Shown here piece after piece: positions 1 to 8,996 of a stretch of DNA of 64,000 nucleotides. The stretch is from Streptomyces tirandamycinicus (GTDB taxonomy: Bacteria > Actinomycetota > Actinomycetes > Streptomycetales > Streptomycetaceae). Location of the stretch: NCBI RefSeq assembly GCF_003097515.1, contig NZ_CP029188.1, forward strand, positions 248,001 through 312,000, read 5' to 3'. The notes under the pieces are model-generated. The model saw only the letters and a program-made list of their open reading frames with translations, did not search any database and was not told the origin of the DNA. The position numbers were made by a program, and so were the translations under genes. How positions within the stretch are numbered: the stretch's first letter is position 1; each line of letters begins with the position of its first letter.

Positions 1-1
1 G

Positions 2-76
2 ACGTTCCTGGTCGCACGCTGGGCCATCCTGTCCGGGGCCCGCCGGACCGTCACGGAACCCGCGTCGAGCGAGTGA
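2..76 (+). CDS. C-terminal end of an unidentified protein (5' truncated by window)
   Basis: The second forward frame is open from the window edge to a TGA at 74-76 and encodes 24 residues: a short hydrophobic stretch (FLVARWAIL) followed by a basic and polar tail. This looks like the end of a membrane protein. Its last 26 bases overlap the end of the convergent gene at 51-1568. Too little is present to assign a family. A GtrA-like or glycosyltransferase partner of the neighbouring membrane protein is only a guess. Confidence 0.4.
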   Translation, partial: TFLVARWAILSGARRTVTEPASSE

Positions 77-1568
77 CCGCGTCTAGCCGGTAGTACTCGG
101 CGACGCACCGGGCGGGCCAGGGGCGGCGGCCCTCGTCGCGGAACGGTTCGAGCATCCCGGCCACCGGGGTCGGGGTGTACGGAGCCACCTCGGCTCCGCG
201 GGCGGCCGCCGCGCGGAGCGACGCGTCCTGGCGGTCCCACTGCCCGGCGCGCACCCGCATGTCCTGGCCCAGTCGGTGCAGCGGAGGGGCCAGCGCCACG
301 GCGGACGCGGCGCAGAGGGCCGCCGCGGTGGCGCCCGCCACCACCGTCCACGGCCGGGCGGCGCGGCGGCGCAGCGCACGGCCCGTCAGGGCTCCGAGGC
401 CGGCGAGGACCAGGACGTACAGCAGCAGGTAGTCGTTCCAGGTCCGGGCCGCGGTGACGACGCGCGGGCCGAAGACCGGATAGGTGATGACGGTGCACAG
501 ATAGCCGGAGACGAGGACGGCGAGCAGGCCCGCGCAGGCGAGCGGCAGCGGGCGGCAGGGGCGCAGCATGGCCGTACCGGTGCGGGCGGGGCGGACGAGC
601 AGGCCGAGCAGAAGCCCGGCGGCGACGACTCCCCCGTACTGCCAGGTCGTCAGGACGGTCTCGGCGATCCGGGCGAAGCCCCGGGCCGAGGCGAGCAGCG
701 AGTCCGGGGACAGGACCGACGCGGTCCCGGCGCCGAAGCGTTCGCGCCGGTGCCGGGATCCGGGCGAGGTGACCAGCACGGCCGTGCCGACGGCGACCCC
801 GGCGGCGCCGGTCAGCGCCCAGGTCCGCAGGAAGGGCCAGGCCCGGTCGGTGACGAGCCGGCGGCCGAGCAGCAGCAGTCCCCCGAGGAGCACGAGTGCC
901 ACGACCGAGGTCTCCTCGGAGAGGGTGCCGGTGAAGACCCCGGCGACGGCCACCACGGCCAGGGCGGCGGCGCGGGCCCGGCGCGTCCGGGCCGCCAGCG
1001 CCGGGAGGGCGGCGGAGCAGGCCAGGACCGGGGCCACGGTGTGCGAGACGGATCCCGCCGGCCAGTAGAGGGTCTTGTACGTGTTGGGGGTGGCGAGCAG
1101 GAACACCGCGGTGGCCGTGGCGGCGACGAGCAGCGGGAGCCCGCGCGGGGGCGACTGGCGGGCCCGGCGGAGGAGCAGGACCACCAGGGCCCAGAGCACG
1201 GCCAGGACGAGCAGCGCGCTCAGGGCCGCGTACCACTGGTGGCCGGCCACGGGGAACCGGGCGTACAGACCCACGAGCAGGCCGTTGCCGACCCGGCCGT
1301 TGTCGGTGACGTAGAACTTCCCGACGAGTCCGCCGATACCCTGGTCGCGTACCACGGGCAGGAAGCACCACTCGTCGGCGCTGGGCCGCACCTGGCGGCC
1401 GAGCCAGGCGGCGGCCGCCAGCAGCGCCAGCGGCAGCAGGGCGAGGAGCAGGGCGCAGGCGGTGACGGGCGAGGGGGGACGCCACCGGCCGCCGCCGCCC
1501 CGGTCCGGCTGCCCGGAGGGGTCGCCCGGTTCCCGCGGAACGGTCGTATGAGATGCGCCGACGGCCAT
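51..1568 (-). CDS. Polytopic membrane protein, DUF6056-like
   Basis: About 505 residues with roughly ten hydrophobic segments from residue 30 onward. A conserved-looking first extracytoplasmic loop carries SADEWCFLP and DNGRVGN, and a later loop has the motif TPNTYKTLYWPAGS. This pattern resembles the DUF6056 family of actinobacterial membrane proteins, often found near cell-surface glycosylation genes; the function is not known. I place the start at the ATG at 1568 (MAVGASH). An ATG at 1619 (MTAARLS) is an alternative, and neither has a well-spaced ribosome binding site. The 3' end overlaps the convergent fragment at 2-76. The family is recognised from residue patterns only. Confidence 0.7.
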   Translation of the reverse strand: MAVGASHTTVPREPGDPSGQPDRGGGGRWRPPSPVTACALLLALLPLALLAAAAWLGRQVRPSADEWCFLPVVRDQGIGGLVGKFYVTDNGRVGNGLLVGLYARFPVAGHQWYAALSALLVLAVLWALVVLLLRRARQSPPRGLPLLVAATATAVFLLATPNTYKTLYWPAGSVSHTVAPVLACSAALPALAARTRRARAAALAVVAVAGVFTGTLSEETSVVALVLLGGLLLLGRRLVTDRAWPFLRTWALTGAAGVAVGTAVLVTSPGSRHRRERFGAGTASVLSPDSLLASARGFARIAETVLTTWQYGGVVAAGLLLGLLVRPARTGTAMLRPCRPLPLACAGLLAVLVSGYLCTVITYPVFGPRVVTAARTWNDYLLLYVLVLAGLGALTGRALRRRAARPWTVVAGATAAALCAASAVALAPPLHRLGQDMRVRAGQWDRQDASLRAAAARGAEVAPYTPTPVAGMLEPFRDEGRRPWPARCVAEYYRLDAVTRSTRVP

Positions 1569-1683
1569 GTCCCTGACTAGTTGCACGGGCGCGGGCCCGC
1601 TCAACCGCGCCGCGGTCATCCGGAGCAGCAAGAAGCCCCGATGGGATGCGGGCGGGCGTCGCGGTCGCGCGTCGGCTTGCCCC

Positions 1684-1830
1684 GGCGGGCCCCGGCGGTT
1701 CCGGCGTACGGGCGGTGGACGCGGGCCCCGGCGGTTCCGGCACAGGCGGCGACAGTGGCGCACGGCGGTTCCGGCACACGGGCGGCGGAGGCGGGCCCCG
1801 GCGGCTCCGGCACACCGGACGGCGGAGGCG
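1684..1830. repeat. Imperfect tandem repeat, about 36 bp x 4
   Basis: Four copies of a GC-rich unit with the core GGCGG(T/C)TCCGG occur at 34-36 bp spacing; the core starts at about 1694, 1730, 1764 and 1800. The array fills most of the gap between the gluD stop and the start of the DUF6056-like gene. The period is a multiple of three, so several frames stay open through it, but I see no convincing gene here. Confidence 0.75.
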
Positions 1831-1852
1831 CCGTGGATCGGCGGACGGCGTG

Positions 1853-2767
1853 TCAGGGCCGGTCGGGCGGCTCCGGCCGCTGCCCGACGTGCTCGCCCGG
1901 CGTCGCCAGTTCCTCGACCGCGTCCGCGGCCACCACCGCGCCGGTGGACCTCCTGCCGCGCCGCAGCCGGCTCTCCAGCCGGGCGGCGAACGAGGTGAGC
2001 GCGAAGTTCAGCACGATGAAGATGACGGCGACGACGGTGAAGCTGGCGATGGTGTTGGCACCGTAGTTGGCGCTCATCGGCCGGACCGACGCCAGCAGCT
2101 CGGAGAAGCCGAGCATCGCGCCGCCGAGGGCGGTGTCCTTCACGATGACCACCATCTGGCTGACGATCGCCGGGAGCATGGCCGTCACCGACTGCGGCAG
2201 CAGCACGTACCGCATCGTCTGCCCCTTGCGCATGCCGATCGCCCTGGCCGCGTCCGACTGCCCCCGGGGAAGCGCCAGGATCCCGGCCCGGACGACCTCG
2301 GCCAGCACCGAGGCGTTGTACAGCACCAGGCCGGTCACCACGGCGTACAGCGGCCGGCTGTCGGGGCTGATGTCGAAGAACGCGGCGTAGGCGGCGTTGG
2401 CGAACAGCATCAGGATGAGTACGGGGATGGCGCGGAAGAACTCCACCACCGAGCCGGCCGCGCCCCGCACCCACCAGTGGTCCGACAGCCGGGCGATGCC
2501 GAGGACCGCACCGAGCGGCAGCGCGATGACCAGCGCGAGCGCCGCGGCGATCAGGGTGTTCTCGAGGCCCGGCAGGAGAAAGGTCGTCCACACCCGGGAG
2601 TCGGTGAAGAACGGCGCCCATTTGGACCACTCCAGCTGCCCCTTGCCGGCGAGGCCGGTGAGGACCCACCAGGCCACGGCGGCGAGGACGAGCAGGAAGC
2701 CCAGCGTGTACAGGGTGTTGCGCCGCTTGGCCCGGGGCCCGGGGGCGTCGTACAGGACGGAGCTCAT
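1853..2767 (-). CDS. gluD: Glutamate ABC transporter permease GluD
   Basis: Inner-membrane permease of a polar amino acid (HisM/GluD type) importer, 304 residues. It has an N-terminal transmembrane segment at about 17-40, then a binding-protein-dependent transport core. The cytoplasmic EAA-type loop (EVVRAGILALPRGQSDAARAIG) contacts the ATPase. Its ATG overlaps the gluC stop by 4 bases (2764-2767), so the two are probably translationally coupled. It is the last gene of the four-gene minus-strand order gluA-gluB-gluC-gluD known from Streptomyces and Corynebacterium. Glutamate specificity is inferred from gene order and similarity; glutamine or aspartate could also be carried. Confidence 0.92.
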   Translation of the reverse strand: MSSVLYDAPGPRAKRRNTLYTLGFLLVLAAVAWWVLTGLAGKGQLEWSKWAPFFTDSRVWTTFLLPGLENTLIAAALALVIALPLGAVLGIARLSDHWWVRGAAGSVVEFFRAIPVLILMLFANAAYAAFFDISPDSRPLYAVVTGLVLYNASVLAEVVRAGILALPRGQSDAARAIGMRKGQTMRYVLLPQSVTAMLPAIVSQMVVIVKDTALGGAMLGFSELLASVRPMSANYGANTIASFTVVAVIFIVLNFALTSFAARLESRLRRGRRSTGAVVAADAVEELATPGEHVGQRPEPPDRP

Positions 2768-3429
2768 CGCCGCACCGCCACCTTCTTGCCGACCCAGCCG
2801 AGGAAGAGGCCGGTGGGGAGGGTGAGGGCGATGAAACCGGCGGCGAAGACGGCCGAGATGAGGATGAGCTGGGCCTCGTTCTCGATCATCTCCCGCATCA
2901 GCAGCGCGGCCTCGGGGACGCCGATGGCCGCGGCCACCGTGGTGTTCTTGGTGAGGGCGATCAGCACGTTGGCGAGCGGGCCCACCACCGAGCGGAACGC
3001 CTGGGGGAGGACGACGAGCCGGAGTACCTGGGTGAAGCTCAGCCCGAGGGCGCGGGCCGCCTCCACCTGCCCCAGGGGCACGGTGTTGATGCCGGACCGC
3101 AGGGCCTCGCAGACGAAGGCGGACGTGTAGGCGATCAGCCCGAGCACGGCGAGCCGGAAGTTGATCATCGTGAAGGTGTCGGCGCCGAGGCTGACGCCCA
3201 GGGTCTGGAACAGACCGAGCGACGTGAAGACGATGATCACGGTGAGCGGGATGTTCCGTACCACGTTGACGTACCCGGCGCCGAAGCCGCGCATCACCGG
3301 CACCGGGCTGACGCGCATCGCGGCCAGCGCGGTGCCCCAGATCAGGGATCCGATGGCTGACCAGACGGTGAGCCGGACGGTCGTCCAGAACGCCCCCAGC
3401 ACGTCGTACCCCTGAAGGAAGTCGAACAC
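2764..3429 (-). CDS. gluC: Glutamate ABC transporter permease GluC
   Basis: Second permease of the importer, 221 residues, with five or so membrane spans and an EAA-type loop (ALRSGINTVPLGQVEAARAL). I chose the GTG at 3429 (VFDFLQGYDVLG) because AGGGG lies 7 bases upstream and the family begins with this short FDFLQGYD segment. Longer open frame upstream reads through gluB in the wrong frame. The gap to gluB is 29 bases and the stop overlaps the gluD start. Pairs with GluD as the transmembrane heterodimer. Confidence 0.92.
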   Translation of the reverse strand: MFDFLQGYDVLGAFWTTVRLTVWSAIGSLIWGTALAAMRVSPVPVMRGFGAGYVNVVRNIPLTVIIVFTSLGLFQTLGVSLGADTFTMINFRLAVLGLIAYTSAFVCEALRSGINTVPLGQVEAARALGLSFTQVLRLVVLPQAFRSVVGPLANVLIALTKNTTVAAAIGVPEAALLMREMIENEAQLILISAVFAAGFIALTLPTGLFLGWVGKKVAVRR

Positions 3430-3458
3430 GGTCGCGCCCCTGTGAGGTGGTCTCGGGC

Positions 3459-4289
3459 TCAGCCGGCGGGGGTGCTGAGGCCCGGCGGGGGCTCGCTCCG
3501 GTAGCCGGCCGGTCCGAAGTTGGCTTCGACGGCCTTCTTCCACTCGCTGTCCTGGACCATCTTCCGCAGCGCCGCGTCGATCCTGTTCCTGAGTTCGGTG
3601 TCGCCCTTCTTCACCCCGATCCCGTACAGCTCGTCGCTCAGTTTGAAGCCGCCCAGCCGGAACTTGCCCTTGAACTGGTCCTGCGCGGCGTAGCCGGCGA
3701 GGATCGCGTCGTCGGTGGTCACGGCGTCGATCGTCCCGTTCTCCAGGCCGGTCAGGCATTCGGAGTAGCCGCCGTACTCCTGCAGCTGCGCCCTCGGCGC
3801 GAGCTTGGTCTTGACGTTCTGCGCCGACGTGGAGCCGGTGACCGAGCAGAGCTTCTTGTCGTTCAGGTCCGCCGGGGTCTTGATGGAGTCGTCGCCGGCC
3901 CGGACGAGCACGTCCTGGTGGGCGAGGAAGTACGGCCCGGCGAAGTCGACCTTCTTGCGGCGCTCGTCGTTGATCGAGTAGGAGGCCGCGATGAAGTCGA
4001 CGTCGCCGCGCTGGAGCAGCGTCTCGCGGTCGGCGCTCTTGGCCTCCTTGAAGACGACGTCGGAGGGGGCGTAACCGAGTTCCCTGGCCACGTACCGGGC
4101 CACGTCGACGTCGAACCCCTGGTAGCCGCCGTCGGGTGTCTTCAGGCCGACGCCGGGCTGGTCGAACTTGATTCCGACGGTGATCTTCTTCCCGTCGTCC
4201 GAGCCGCCACCGTCCGAGCCGCAGGCCGTGGCGGCGAGTGCGAGCGTGAGCGCCGCGGCGGCCGCGGCGGAGACCTTGCGAGGCTTCAT
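3459..4289 (-). CDS. gluB: Glutamate-binding lipoprotein GluB
   Basis: Extracellular solute-binding protein of the bacterial family 3 type, about 276 residues. The N-terminus has a basic start (MKPRK), a hydrophobic segment and a lipobox ending LAATAC at about residue 23, so it should be anchored by lipidation. The body carries typical family-3 features, such as GVKTPDGGYQGFDVDVAR-like text near 50 and DFIAASYSI near 100. I prefer the ATG at 4289 because AGGG sits 9 bases upstream; the ATG at 4298 is immediately next to that site. It delivers ligand to GluC/GluD. Confidence 0.93.
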   Translation of the reverse strand: MKPRKVSAAAAAALTLALAATACGSDGGGSDDGKKITVGIKFDQPGVGLKTPDGGYQGFDVDVARYVARELGYAPSDVVFKEAKSADRETLLQRGDVDFIAASYSINDERRKKVDFAGPYFLAHQDVLVRAGDDSIKTPADLNDKKLCSVTGSTSAQNVKTKLAPRAQLQEYGGYSECLTGLENGTIDAVTTDDAILAGYAAQDQFKGKFRLGGFKLSDELYGIGVKKGDTELRNRIDAALRKMVQDSEWKKAVEANFGPAGYRSEPPPGLSTPAG

Positions 4290-4362
4290 GGTGATCATCC
4301 CTGGGGATCGCTGGGCGGTGCGGGGGCCCGGGGGCGCGCGGGGGCGACGCGGGCGGCGGGCG

Positions 4363-5133
4363 TCAGTGGTGGAGGATCTTCGAGAGGAAGTCCTTGGCGC
4401 GGTCGGTGCGGGGGGCGGTGAAGAACTCGTCGGGTGTGGTCTCCTCCACGATCCCGCCGTCGGCCATGAACACCACGCGGTTGGCGGCCGAACGGGCGAA
4501 TCCCATCTCGTGGGTGACGACCACCATGGTCATGCCGTCCCGTGCGAGCTGCCGCATGACCTCCAGCACCTCGTTGATCATCTCCGGGTCGAGGGCGGAG
4601 GTCGGCTCGTCGAACAGCATGATCTTGGGGTCCATGGCGAGCGCCCTGGCGATGGCCACCCGCTGCTGCTGTCCGCCGGAGAGCTGGGCGGGGTACTTGT
4701 CCGCCTGGGTGCCCACGCCCACCCGGTCGAGCAGGCCGCGCGCCCGCTCCTCGGCGCTCTTCCGGTCCTTTCCGCGGACCTTGATCTGGCCGAGGGTCAC
4801 GTTCTGCAGGACGGTCTTGTGCGCGAAGAGGTTGAAGGACTGGAAGACCATGCCGACGTCGGCGCGCAGCCGGGCGAGTTCCCTGCCCTCGGCGGGCAGC
4901 GGCCTGCCGTCGATGGCGATCTCGCCGGAGTCGATGGTCTCCAGGCGGTTGATGGCGCGGCAGAGAGTGGACTTGCCTCCGCCGGAGGGGCCGATGACGA
5001 CGACCACCTCACCGCGTTCCACGGTCAGATTGATGTCCCGGAGCACGTGCAGCGGACCGAAGTGCTTGTCGACGTGGTGCAGCTCGACCAGCGCACGGCT
5101 GCTCATGCCCGGGGTGAAGGGTTCCTCGCTCAC
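4363..5133 (-). CDS. gluA: Glutamate ABC transporter ATPase GluA
   Basis: ATP-binding subunit, 256 residues. It has Walker [11 protein letters not shown]-loop QSFNLF, signature LSGGQQQR, Walker B IMLFDEP and the H-loop THEM, all in family order. Length fits the HisP/GlnQ/GluA class. The GTG at 5133 (VSEEPFTPG) is chosen because GGAG lies 5 bases upstream; an ATG at 5157 and an internal ATG at 5106 are alternatives. It is first in the gluABCD order, 73 bases before gluB, so the operon promoter should lie in 5134-5481. Confidence 0.93.
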   Translation of the reverse strand: MSEEPFTPGMSSRALVELHHVDKHFGPLHVLRDINLTVERGEVVVVIGPSGGGKSTLCRAINRLETIDSGEIAIDGRPLPAEGRELARLRADVGMVFQSFNLFAHKTVLQNVTLGQIKVRGKDRKSAEERARGLLDRVGVGTQADKYPAQLSGGQQQRVAIARALAMDPKIMLFDEPTSALDPEMINEVLEVMRQLARDGMTMVVVTHEMGFARSAANRVVFMADGGIVEETTPDEFFTAPRTDRAKDFLSKILHH

Positions 5134-5292
5134 GGCGGCTCCGCTCGTCGGCTTCATCGTCCGTCCGCTCCGGACGGTCCGCACTCCGGGAGCCGGCGGC
5201 GTCCGCGCGCCCCGGCCCGCCGGTACCGGGGCGCGGTGCGGGGTGTCCCGGACGCGGAACAGGCCATTGTCGCGCTCCCGCTGCGTGACGTC

Positions 5293-5309
5293 TCGCACAC
5301 GGTGTGCGA
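5293..5309. promoter_or_regulatory. 17-bp perfect palindrome upstream of gluA
   Basis: TCGCACAC-G-GTGTGCGA, a perfect inverted repeat with a single central base, about 160 bases upstream of the chosen gluA start. The form suits a dimeric regulator. It could be a control site for glutamate uptake (a response regulator or GntR/TetR-type protein), but the binding protein is unknown. Confidence 0.45.
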
Positions 5310-5343
5310 CCGGATGCGGAGTGCGCCGGCACCGCCGATGTCC

Positions 5344-5357
5344 GGCGCATATGCGCC
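5344..5357. promoter_or_regulatory. 14-bp perfect palindrome GGCGCATATGCGCC
   Basis: A second perfect palindrome, 34 bases beyond the first and nearer the plus-strand gene. Its AT centre (CATATG) is unusual in this GC-rich gap. It may be an operator; no regulator is assigned. Confidence 0.4.
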
Positions 5358-5481
5358 CAGGCGGACGGGGGCCCGGACCCGCGGTCCCGCTCACGGCCGC
5401 GTCGGTTTCGGGCCGGGCGGCGCGCGGGCGGGACGGTGCGGGGCAGACGCGGACGGCGTCCCGCTCCTAGCCTCCCGGCCC

Positions 5482-6021
5482 ATGCGCATCTCACACCTGA
5501 CACGCCTCGGCCGGTCGGCCGCCCTCGCCACGGCCCTCGCCACGGCCCTCGTCTGCCTCGGCGCGGCGCAGCCCGCCGCCGCCGACACACCGGACCTGGC
5601 CTTCACCGTCGACCAGCCGGTGACCACACCCGGCTCGGCCGTGTCGCTGACGATGACCCTGACCAACAACCAGTCGACGGACATCTGGTTCGTGTACCAG
5701 TCGGTCCAGCCGACCTGGGCGACGACCCAGCGCAAGGACCTCAAGTACGGCTTCGTGTCCTGCACCGCCGAGGGCGCCGCGTGTTCGGGCACCGGTTCGA
5801 CCACGCTCGGCGTCAACTACGAGATCCCGCTCGCGCCCGGCGCCTCCCGGACCGTCACGCTCACGTACCAGGTCGCCGCCGACTCCGGCTGCAACGGCAC
5901 CATCGGCTTCTACTCGTACCTGTACTACGAGTACGAGAACGGGCAGCGCTCCAAGGACGGCATCCACACCATGCCGGAGACCCGGGTGGCCTGCGCCCCC
6001 GCGGAGCCCACCGGCTCCTGA
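5482..6021 (+). CDS. Small secreted protein of unknown function
   Basis: 179 residues. A Sec signal peptide is clear: a basic start (MRISHLTRLGR), a long alanine/leucine core and a probable cleavage after QPAAA. The mature part is a compact, beta-rich sequence that reads like an immunoglobulin-like or DUF11-style domain (PGSAVSLTMTLTNNQS). It holds four cysteines, enough for two disulfides, and an aromatic stretch YSYLYYEYEN near the C-terminus. The signal peptide region contains a 12-bp tandem duplication. The start is the only ATG before the signal peptide. The gene lies just upstream of the Pel-like locus but is separated from it by 684 bases; a link is not shown. Confidence 0.75.
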   Translation: MRISHLTRLGRSAALATALATALVCLGAAQPAAADTPDLAFTVDQPVTTPGSAVSLTMTLTNNQSTDIWFVYQSVQPTWATTQRKDLKYGFVSCTAEGAACSGTGSTTLGVNYEIPLAPGASRTVTLTYQVAADSGCNGTIGFYSYLYYEYENGQRSKDGIHTMPETRVACAPAEPTGS

Positions 6022-6705
6022 CGCCGGGACGCCGGGACGCCGGGGCACCCGGGGCCGGGCACCCGGGCGGATGGACGGGCCGGGCGGATGGACGACCGGG
6101 CCCCCGCCGGGCCTGCCCGGGACTCACCGGGCCTGCCCCGGGCTCACCGGGGCACCCTGGCGGCCGCCGGACGCACGCACCACGACGGCGGCCGCCGGTG
6201 GTCCGCCCGCCCCGGCGGACGGGGCACCCGCCCGGTGCGGACCCGCACTCCGCGGCCCGGCACCTCCCGGCACCTCTCCGGCGCACCGGCGACACACCGC
6301 CGACGGTCCCGGCACCGTTGGCCTCGGGGCACTCTCGGCGCCTTTGACACCACAGGCATCACTTGCGCCTCTGGCACCACAGGCACCACAGGCATCACCA
6401 ACAGCAGTGGCACCAAAGGCAGCACTGGCAGCGCTGGCCGAAAACGCTCATCCTCTCCGCCCGGCGCCTTGTCCGTCCCCATGACCGCTGCAACCGTCTG
6501 GCTCCGTACCCGCCGGGCTTCCCGCCCTGCGGACCTTTGCCGCGCCGTTCGCGTGGCACCTGCACTTTTCCGTCAACTTTCACCATGGACTCACAGAACC
6601 CACACGCAGCCTCCACTATGTCTCGGGACAGGGCACAGCGGCACGGCGTTCCGGGGGGAGCCACCGCGCCGCTGTGCCGGGGGTCAGGGGGAGGGACACC
6701 ACCGC
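6022..6705. other. 684-base intergenic region upstream of the Pel-like locus
   Basis: No supportable gene. The first part is GC-rich with short direct repeats (GGACGCCG, GGCGGATGGACG). The middle holds a 9-bp repeat (6346-6440). The part from about 6480 to 6640 is less GC-rich than its surroundings and is the likely place for the promoter of the 6706 gene, although I cannot name a definite -35/-10 pair. Confidence 0.5.
6346..6440. repeat. 9-bp tandem repeat (GGCACCACA-like)
   Basis: Ten or so degenerate copies of a 9-bp unit related to GGCACCACA, less GC-rich than the neighbourhood. On the plus strand one frame reads as Gly-X-Y triplets (GIT, GTT, GTK, GST, GSA), like a fragment of a collagen-like gene, but no start, signal or continuing domain supports a gene. 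Confidence 0.6.
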
Positions 6706-8865
6706 ATGAAGCGGATCCGCGTCCGGCGGACCTCACGCACGACCGCACTCGCCGCAGGAGCGCTCGTGATCGCGCTCGGCGGGCTGCCGGCGTCACCGGT
6801 ACGGGCGGCCGAACCGGCGCCGAGGATCGATCTGAGGGTGCTCGTGGTCGTCGACGGCGGCCCGGCCACGGCCGCGATCGCCGCGGAACTCGACGGCTCG
6901 GGCACCCCGTACACCGTGGTCGACCTCGCGGACGCGGGCCGGCCCGTCATCGACGCCGCCTTCCTCGCGGACGAGGTCGACGGCAGGCCCCGCGCGAAGT
7001 ACCAGGCCGTGGTGCTGCCCAACGACAATCCGTTCCCGGCCGGTTCGCCGGAGATGGCCGCACTGACGGCGTACGAGCGGACCTACGCGATCCCGCAGGT
7101 CGACGCGTACACCTACGCCCAGCCCCAGGCAGGCCTGGAGTACCCGGTGAACGGCGGGTACGCGGGGCCCGTGGACGGCGTCACCGCGCAGGTGACCGCC
7201 GCCGGCAAGGCCGGGCCCTTCGGCTATCTCGACGGCGCCTTCACCTTCGAGGACAACGACCCCTCGGTCGACGAGAGCTGGGGCTTCCTCTCCAGGCCGC
7301 GGGCGGGTGCCGACTTCACCACCTATGTCGACGCCCCGCTGCCCGGAGGCACCGGCCGGGGCTCGCTCGTCGGGGAGTACCGGCACGACGGCCGCCGCGA
7401 GCTGGTGGTCACCTTCGTGGCCAACCGGTACCAGCAGCAGTTCCGGCTGCTCGCCCGCGGGATCGTCGACTGGATGACGCAGGAGACCCGGCTGGGCACC
7501 TCGCGCAACTGGTTCTCGGTCCACGTCGACGACGTGTTCGCGAGCGACGACCGCTGGGACACCGAGCTCAACTGCACACCGGGGGACGTCGACTGCCAGC
7601 CCGGCCAGGGCACACCGAACCCGATCCGGATGACACCCGGCGACGTCACGCGCGCGGTCGAGTGGTCGCGGTCCCGCAGCTTCACCCTCGACCTCGCCTA
7701 CAACGGCGGCGGCAGCGTGGAGTACCGCGAGGAGAACGGCGGAGCCGACCCGCTGGCGGACCGGCTGACCGAGGAGCGCGAGGCGTTCCGCTGGATCAAC
7801 CACACCTACGACCACCCCTACCTGGGCTGCGAGCAGGACGTCAGCGTCGTGCCCTGGAAGTGCGCCGTGAACGCGGACGGCGGCGTCCGCTACGTCGGGC
7901 GGGACGAGATATCCCGGCAGATCGCCGACAACCGGCAGTGGGCGGAGCGGGCCGGACTGCCGCTGGACGGCGGCGAGCTGGTCACCGGGGAGCACTCCGG
8001 GCTCAAGCTGCTGCCGCAGCAGCCCGAGGACAATCCGCACCTCGCCCCGGCGCTCACGGACAACGGCATCGACTGGCTGGCCTCGGACAACTCCCGTGAC
8101 CCGGTGCAGCGCCAGGTGGGTCCGGCGCTCACCGTCTCACGCCACCCGATGAACGTGTTCTACAACGCGGGCCGCGAGGCGGAGCAGGTCGACGAGTACA
8201 ACTGGATCTACACCAGCCGGGCCCAGGGCGGCAGCGGCATCTGCGAGGACTCGGCCACGACCACCTGCCTCGACGCGCCGCTCGACCCCGCGACGGGCTA
8301 CCCGGACCACATAGTCCCCCTCGAGGCGCGGATCGCCATGGGCCACGTCCTGGCCAACGATCCCCGTCCGCACTTCATCCACCAGTCGAACCTCGCCGAG
8401 GACCGCATCGCGTACCCGGTCCTGGACCGGGTCCTCGACCAGTACGCGGACCTGTACGCGGACAACACCCCGCTGGTGAACCCCAGGATGAAGGCGGTCG
8501 GGGAGGAGCTGCGCGAACGGGCCGCGTGGGACGGCGCGGTGAAGGCCGGCCACATCACGGCCTACCGGATCGGCGACACGGTCACCATCACGGCTCCGCC
8601 GGGTACGGCGGTCCGCGCCACCATGCCGGCGGGGACCACCCGGGTACTCCAGGACGGCCCCGGGGCCTTCGGCGAGCCGTACGCCGGCACCGTCTCCGGC
8701 AGCGTGCCGCCCGGTCCCGGCCAGGACGGCGTGACCCTGTCGCTGCCGTCGGCCCCCGCGGCGGGAACGCCTTCCTCCGGTCCCGTCCGGGCCACGGCCC
8801 CCGCCCCGGACGGCCCCGTGCCGCCCGGCGCCGAGCGGCCCGTGGCACCCGGCACCGAGCGCTGA
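6706..8865 (+). CDS. Secreted Pel-type polysaccharide deacetylase-like protein
   Basis: 719 residues with a twin-basic N-terminus and signal peptide (cleavage near SPVRAAEPA). An N-terminal domain (about 40-260) starts LRVLVVVDGGPA and resembles the flavodoxin-like or glutamine amidotransferase-like module that precedes deacetylases. The second half has features of a metal-dependent deacetylase: an Asp pair in HVDDVF (D275, D276) and a His-X3-His pair in NHTYDH (H366, H370). This is the ligand pattern seen in PelA-type deacetylases. The C-terminal 60 residues are Pro/Ala/Gly-rich. A purine-rich GGGGGAGGG site lies 10 bases before the ATG. The next gene is a PelF homologue, and a GH114 protein lies at the far end, so this is probably the deacetylase half of a split PelA. 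Confidence 0.75.
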   Translation: MKRIRVRRTSRTTALAAGALVIALGGLPASPVRAAEPAPRIDLRVLVVVDGGPATAAIAAELDGSGTPYTVVDLADAGRPVIDAAFLADEVDGRPRAKYQAVVLPNDNPFPAGSPEMAALTAYERTYAIPQVDAYTYAQPQAGLEYPVNGGYAGPVDGVTAQVTAAGKAGPFGYLDGAFTFEDNDPSVDESWGFLSRPRAGADFTTYVDAPLPGGTGRGSLVGEYRHDGRRELVVTFVANRYQQQFRLLARGIVDWMTQETRLGTSRNWFSVHVDDVFASDDRWDTELNCTPGDVDCQPGQGTPNPIRMTPGDVTRAVEWSRSRSFTLDLAYNGGGSVEYREENGGADPLADRLTEEREAFRWINHTYDHPYLGCEQDVSVVPWKCAVNADGGVRYVGRDEISRQIADNRQWAERAGLPLDGGELVTGEHSGLKLLPQQPEDNPHLAPALTDNGIDWLASDNSRDPVQRQVGPALTVSRHPMNVFYNAGREAEQVDEYNWIYTSRAQGGSGICEDSATTTCLDAPLDPATGYPDHIVPLEARIAMGHVLANDPRPHFIHQSNLAEDRIAYPVLDRVLDQYADLYADNTPLVNPRMKAVGEELRERAAWDGAVKAGHITAYRIGDTVTITAPPGTAVRATMPAGTTRVLQDGPGAFGEPYAGTVSGSVPPGPGQDGVTLSLPSAPAAGTPSSGPVRATAPAPDGPVPPGAERPVAPGTER

Positions 8866-8996
8866 CCCGAACGCACCTGCCGCACCAGCTCGCCCCGCGA
8901 GGACGCGGGTTCCGGACGCCGCACGCCCTGAACGCCCCCGCGGGGGACGGCCGGAACCCGCCACCGACTCGCGCCCTCCTGCCGTGGAGCCCACCG

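Larger units (their letters stand above)
5134..5481. other. Divergent intergenic region with two palindromes
   Basis: This 348-base gap separates gluA (minus) from a secreted-protein gene (plus), so it should hold promoters for both. It contains two perfect inverted repeats, listed separately, and no convincing ORF. No clear -35/-10 pair stands out. Confidence 0.6.

Noticed and set aside
276..1580. A 434-codon plus-strand frame opposite the DUF6056-like gene
   Set aside because: Hydrophilic Gly/Arg/Gln-rich text typical of an antisense shadow of a membrane protein gene.
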